Shown here: positions 24,025-26,366 of the stretch, one piece after another | How positions within the stretch are numbered: position 1 is the stretch's first letter | Layout: the number at the start of each line of letters is the position of its first letter | Assembly (NCBI GenBank): GCA_964511645.1 | Contig: CAZEGV010000037.1 | Location: 1 to 26,366, forward strand | Reading direction: 5' to 3' | Source of the DNA: CAZEGV01 sp964511645 | GTDB taxonomy: Bacteria > Bacteroidota > Bacteroidia > Cytophagales > JAAEPT01 | Length of the DNA: 26,366 nt | Position numbers and translations under genes: made by a program | The notes under the pieces: generated by a model | Told to the model about the DNA's origin: nothing | The model's database searches: none | What the model saw: only the letters and a program-made list of their open reading frames with translations

Positions 24025-25697
24025 TATTTTTTTCTGCTAGAAAAGTAACTTTCTAACTCAGTTAGAGATTTACTATTTAAGTTCATTTCTTTTGTAAGCC
24101 CTCCCTTTTGTCCTATTAATACTCCAAAATACATATCCGAAAATTTATCTTTATGATGAGCATCTGGATTGATAGATAACATTACCCCTTTTTCTAAGCA
24201 ATAAGACACCCATTTCCAGTCAATGTCCAAACGCCAAGGATTGGCATTTATTTCAATCACTACTTGATTATCAGCACAAGCATCAATCACTTTTTTGTGG
24301 TTAATTGGGTAGCCAGCTCTTCTAGTGAGTAACCTAGCTGTAGGGTGTCCCAATATTGTTGTATATGGGTTTTCTATGGCTGTAATAAGGCGTTGAGTAG
24401 CTTTCTCTTTATCCATTTCTAGTCCAGAGTGTATGGAGGCAACAATAAAATCAAACGATTTCAGAACATCATTGCTGTAATCCAAACTTCCATCCATGAG
24501 GATATCTGATTCTATCCCCTTGAATATCTTAAAATTAGTATATGATGAGTTTAAAGCCTCTATTTCGGTGTGTTGAGCTTCTATTCTCTCTTCTGTAAGC
24601 CCTCTTGCGTAAGTAGCTGTTTTTGAGTGGTCGCTAATTCCCAAATACTCATAGCCCATTTCTCGGCATTGCTGAGCCATTTCGGTTAGCGTATGTCTGC
24701 CGTCACTATATGTGCAGTGGTTGTGTAAAGGCCCTTTGATGTCTTCTAATTGTAGTAATTGAGGATTTTTTTTATCTGTTTTGAATAGAGTTTCTATTTG
24801 ACCTTCTCTACAAGCAGGAGGGATGTAATTGAAATTATAGTGCTGATAAAACTCCTCTTCTTTAGAATAATCTCCTTGTTTGATGGCTTGATAAATTGTC
24901 TTCCCGTCGTTGAGCGTAAGTGCTAGATGAGCAGGAGAGGAGTGATGTTCTAGTGTTGATTTTATTATATCAGCACTCAGAATGATTTCTGTTTTTATGC
25001 CTGTAGTAATCTCTGTTCCTCTCCAGCACAGTGGTCCAGATATTTTCTCGTCATAAGACAACCCTTCTATTGTGTTGATTTTTTCAAGACTATTTTTTTC
25101 TTTTTTTATGATGAATTTTATAACGTTAACAACGGGTAACTGTCTAATAACTTGCCCACTTATGTTTACATTATTAAAAAGTAAGTTCAATTTTTTGTGT
25201 AAAATGTCAACAGTAGGAAGTATCTCCGCATACATGAAGTTGCCTTGTTGAGACTCTGTGTATAATATGTTTTCTAAGATTTTTTCTTGTGTTTTTTCTC
25301 CAAATCCTTTTAGAGCTGTCAAGGAGTTTTCTTCACAAGCTTTTTTTAATTTTTGAACACTGTCTATTTGATGATCTTGCCATAACAGGTGTACTTTTTT
25401 AGCACCTAATCCCTTGATGTTAAGTAATTCAAAAACATCTTGAGGAGTGCATTCTAATAATTCGTTTAGTTCATCAAACCTACCTGTTTGTATGATTTTA
25501 AAAATCTTTTGAGCCATTTTCTCTTTAATTCCAATGGTCGAGAAATCACTTTCGTTAAAATCTTCTAAGGCCATGTTCGACTGATCTATATTATAAATTG
25601 CGGAAGAATAGGCTTTTACTTTGAAAGGATTGGCACCGTGCAGTTCTAGTAATTGCTGTGTCAATTTTAATTGTCCTGCTATTTCTTTATTTGTCAT
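24024..25697 (-). CDS. PolX-like protein with PHP phosphoesterase domain
   Basis: The 557-residue protein has an N-terminal polymerase-beta-like 8-kDa domain (1-80) and helix-hairpin-helix motifs (LNIKGLGAKKV at 92-102, LKGFGEKTQEKIL at 129-141). The palm region (about 155-270) follows, then a C-terminal PHP domain (318-557). PHP metal ligands look intact: H325 and H327, D356 and H357, E396, H423, H451, D512 and H514. In the palm the expected GS-RR and D-x-D pattern is replaced by SGQVIRQLPVVNVI at 180-193, so the nucleotide-transfer site looks lost. The likely activity is PHP 3'-5' exonuclease or phosphoesterase on DNA ends. Base-excision repair is the usual setting of the family. It overlaps both neighbours. 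Confidence 0.88.
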   Translation of the reverse strand: MTNKEIAGQLKLTQQLLELHGANPFKVKAYSSAIYNIDQSNMALEDFNESDFSTIGIKEKMAQKIFKIIQTGRFDELNELLECTPQDVFELLNIKGLGAKKVHLLWQDHQIDSVQKLKKACEENSLTALKGFGEKTQEKILENILYTESQQGNFMYAEILPTVDILHKKLNLLFNNVNISGQVIRQLPVVNVIKFIIKKEKNSLEKINTIEGLSYDEKISGPLCWRGTEITTGIKTEIILSADIIKSTLEHHSSPAHLALTLNDGKTIYQAIKQGDYSKEEEFYQHYNFNYIPPACREGQIETLFKTDKKNPQLLQLEDIKGPLHNHCTYSDGRHTLTEMAQQCREMGYEYLGISDHSKTATYARGLTEERIEAQHTEIEALNSSYTNFKIFKGIESDILMDGSLDYSNDVLKSFDFIVASIHSGLEMDKEKATQRLITAIENPYTTILGHPTARLLTRRAGYPINHKKVIDACADNQVVIEINANPWRLDIDWKWVSYCLEKGVMLSINPDAHHKDKFSDMYFGVLIGQKGGLTKEMNLNSKSLTELESYFSSRKK

Positions 25698-26187
25698 TTT
25701 CGTAATGCTTTTGTTCTTTTAGATTTTGAACCTCATCATTATAATCAAATTGTAAATCTTCATGCAGAGAAGCAAGTCCTTTGTCTATTTTTTTGATGAT
25801 GTTAGCATATAAATTTATCATCACCTTACTTTCTGAAAAATTTAAGTTTTGCTGGTTAAAGGTTTGGCAAAAGAAAATCAACAATTCTATCTCTGTTTTT
25901 TTTTCATCAGAAAATTTGATGTGTTTATTTGTAATGCGTAACACTTTTCGGATGGTCTTTTTGGCAAAATAAAAACTTGAAGCATTAATTGTTTTGAATC
26001 CTTCTACGACGTCTTCTTTAACTGTATTGATATAATCATCTTCGCTATTGGCTTCAAAAAGCAAGTAGTTAAGTAGTTCTTTAGTTTCTTTTTTTGACTT
26101 TGCTAGACGCAAGCAGGTTGCCATCAAATCATCATTTGATAATGTCTTTAATTCTTTTTTTATGATAGCTAGTGATGCTGGTTTCAT
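25687..26187 (-). CDS. Uncharacterised helical protein
   Basis: The 166-residue product is predicted all-helical and Lys-rich, starting MKPASLAIIKKELKTLSNDD, with no signal peptide or membrane segment. The LKTLSNDDLMATCLRLAKSK pattern near 13-32 recalls small Bacteroidota proteins of unknown function (possibly the DUF6155 group, though I am not certain). It is the first gene of a three-gene operon, overlapping the PolX-like gene by 11 nt, which suggests coupled expression with a DNA-end enzyme. No catalytic motif can be seen. Confidence 0.75.
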   Translation of the reverse strand: MKPASLAIIKKELKTLSNDDLMATCLRLAKSKKETKELLNYLLFEANSEDDYINTVKEDVVEGFKTINASSFYFAKKTIRKVLRITNKHIKFSDEKKTEIELLIFFCQTFNQQNLNFSESKVMINLYANIIKKIDKGLASLHEDLQFDYNDEVQNLKEQKHYENDK

Positions 26188-26246
26188 TTTTTTTTCAGAA
26201 AAACATTATCTTTTTTAATCTCGTAAAGATTATAATTTGTATGCTA

Positions 26247-26254
26247 CAAAGATA
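26247..26254 (-). promoter_or_regulatory. Promoter -7 element of the last minus-strand operon
   Basis: On the minus strand the sequence is TATCTTTG, an exact TAnnTTTG match. It would place the transcript start near 26240 and leave a leader of about 50 nt before the ATG at 26187. No clear upstream TTG box is seen. Confidence 0.5.
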
Positions 26255-26366
26255 ATGTAAAATTCCATATAATATATGTTTCTGTTTTTGTTAAATTTCA
26301 CATACTAAATATACGATTTATAAAATAATCAGGGGCTTCCCTCTCATTTTATTCGCGGGGCTATTC

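Overview
The window looks like chromosomal DNA of a low-GC member of the Bacteroidota, most likely Flavobacteriales. The evidence is a run of Bacteroidota-type genes (a short RpoD lacking region 1.1, an N-terminally extended NusB, a bifunctional nuclease carrying a UVR tail, BshB1 of bacillithiol synthesis, the gcvH-vanZ-tonB order and the rpsO-pnp-rpoD order). Bacteroidota-style promoter elements (TAnnTTTG, some with an upstream TTG about 19-20 nt away) lie before nusB, rpsO, pnp, gcvH, tRNA-Met and the last minus-strand operon. Genes are mostly housekeeping. No phage, transposase, CRISPR array or defence system is visible.

Layout. 1-2.1 kb: an uncharacterised membrane protein, a lipoprotein-like gene that shares its stop tetranucleotide with it and has no obvious start codon, and a small TPR gene. 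2.2-4.5 kb: etfB, etfA and a bifunctional nuclease gene. 4.7-6.7 kb: a two-gene ABC-2 exporter on the minus strand. 6.8-7.56 kb: a gene-poor patch with a tRNA-Arg gene, a broken copy of its 5' part and possible coding remnants. 7.56-9.1 kb: gcvH, vanZ-like and tonB-like genes, minus strand. 9.25-11.6 kb: a DUF502 membrane protein and an MsbA-like exporter, tail to tail with no gap. 11.7-15 kb: nusB, tRNA-Met (minus), a START-like protein and an LptF/LptG-family permease. 15-23 kb: a plus-strand run of rpsO, pnp, rpoD, trxB, an M23/LysM peptidase, bshB1 and a WG-repeat protein. 23-26.2 kb: a minus-strand operon of an unknown helical protein, a PolX-like/PHP protein and a GT9 glycosyltransferase.

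The genes cover electron transfer (EtfAB), glycine cleavage (GcvH), thiol redox (TrxB, BshB1), transcription (RpoD, NusB), translation and RNA decay (S15, PNPase), and envelope building or transport (LptF/G-like, MsbA-like, GT9, M23, TonB).

The most notable non-coding features are: a two-copy intergenic repeat whose conserved flanks hold a different hairpin in each copy, one of them displaying a REP-like motif; a tRNA-Arg fragment disrupted by a perfect 16-bp palindrome; and a 13-bp hairpin that spans both stop codons of a convergent gene pair. I did not find a convincing new multi-gene system.
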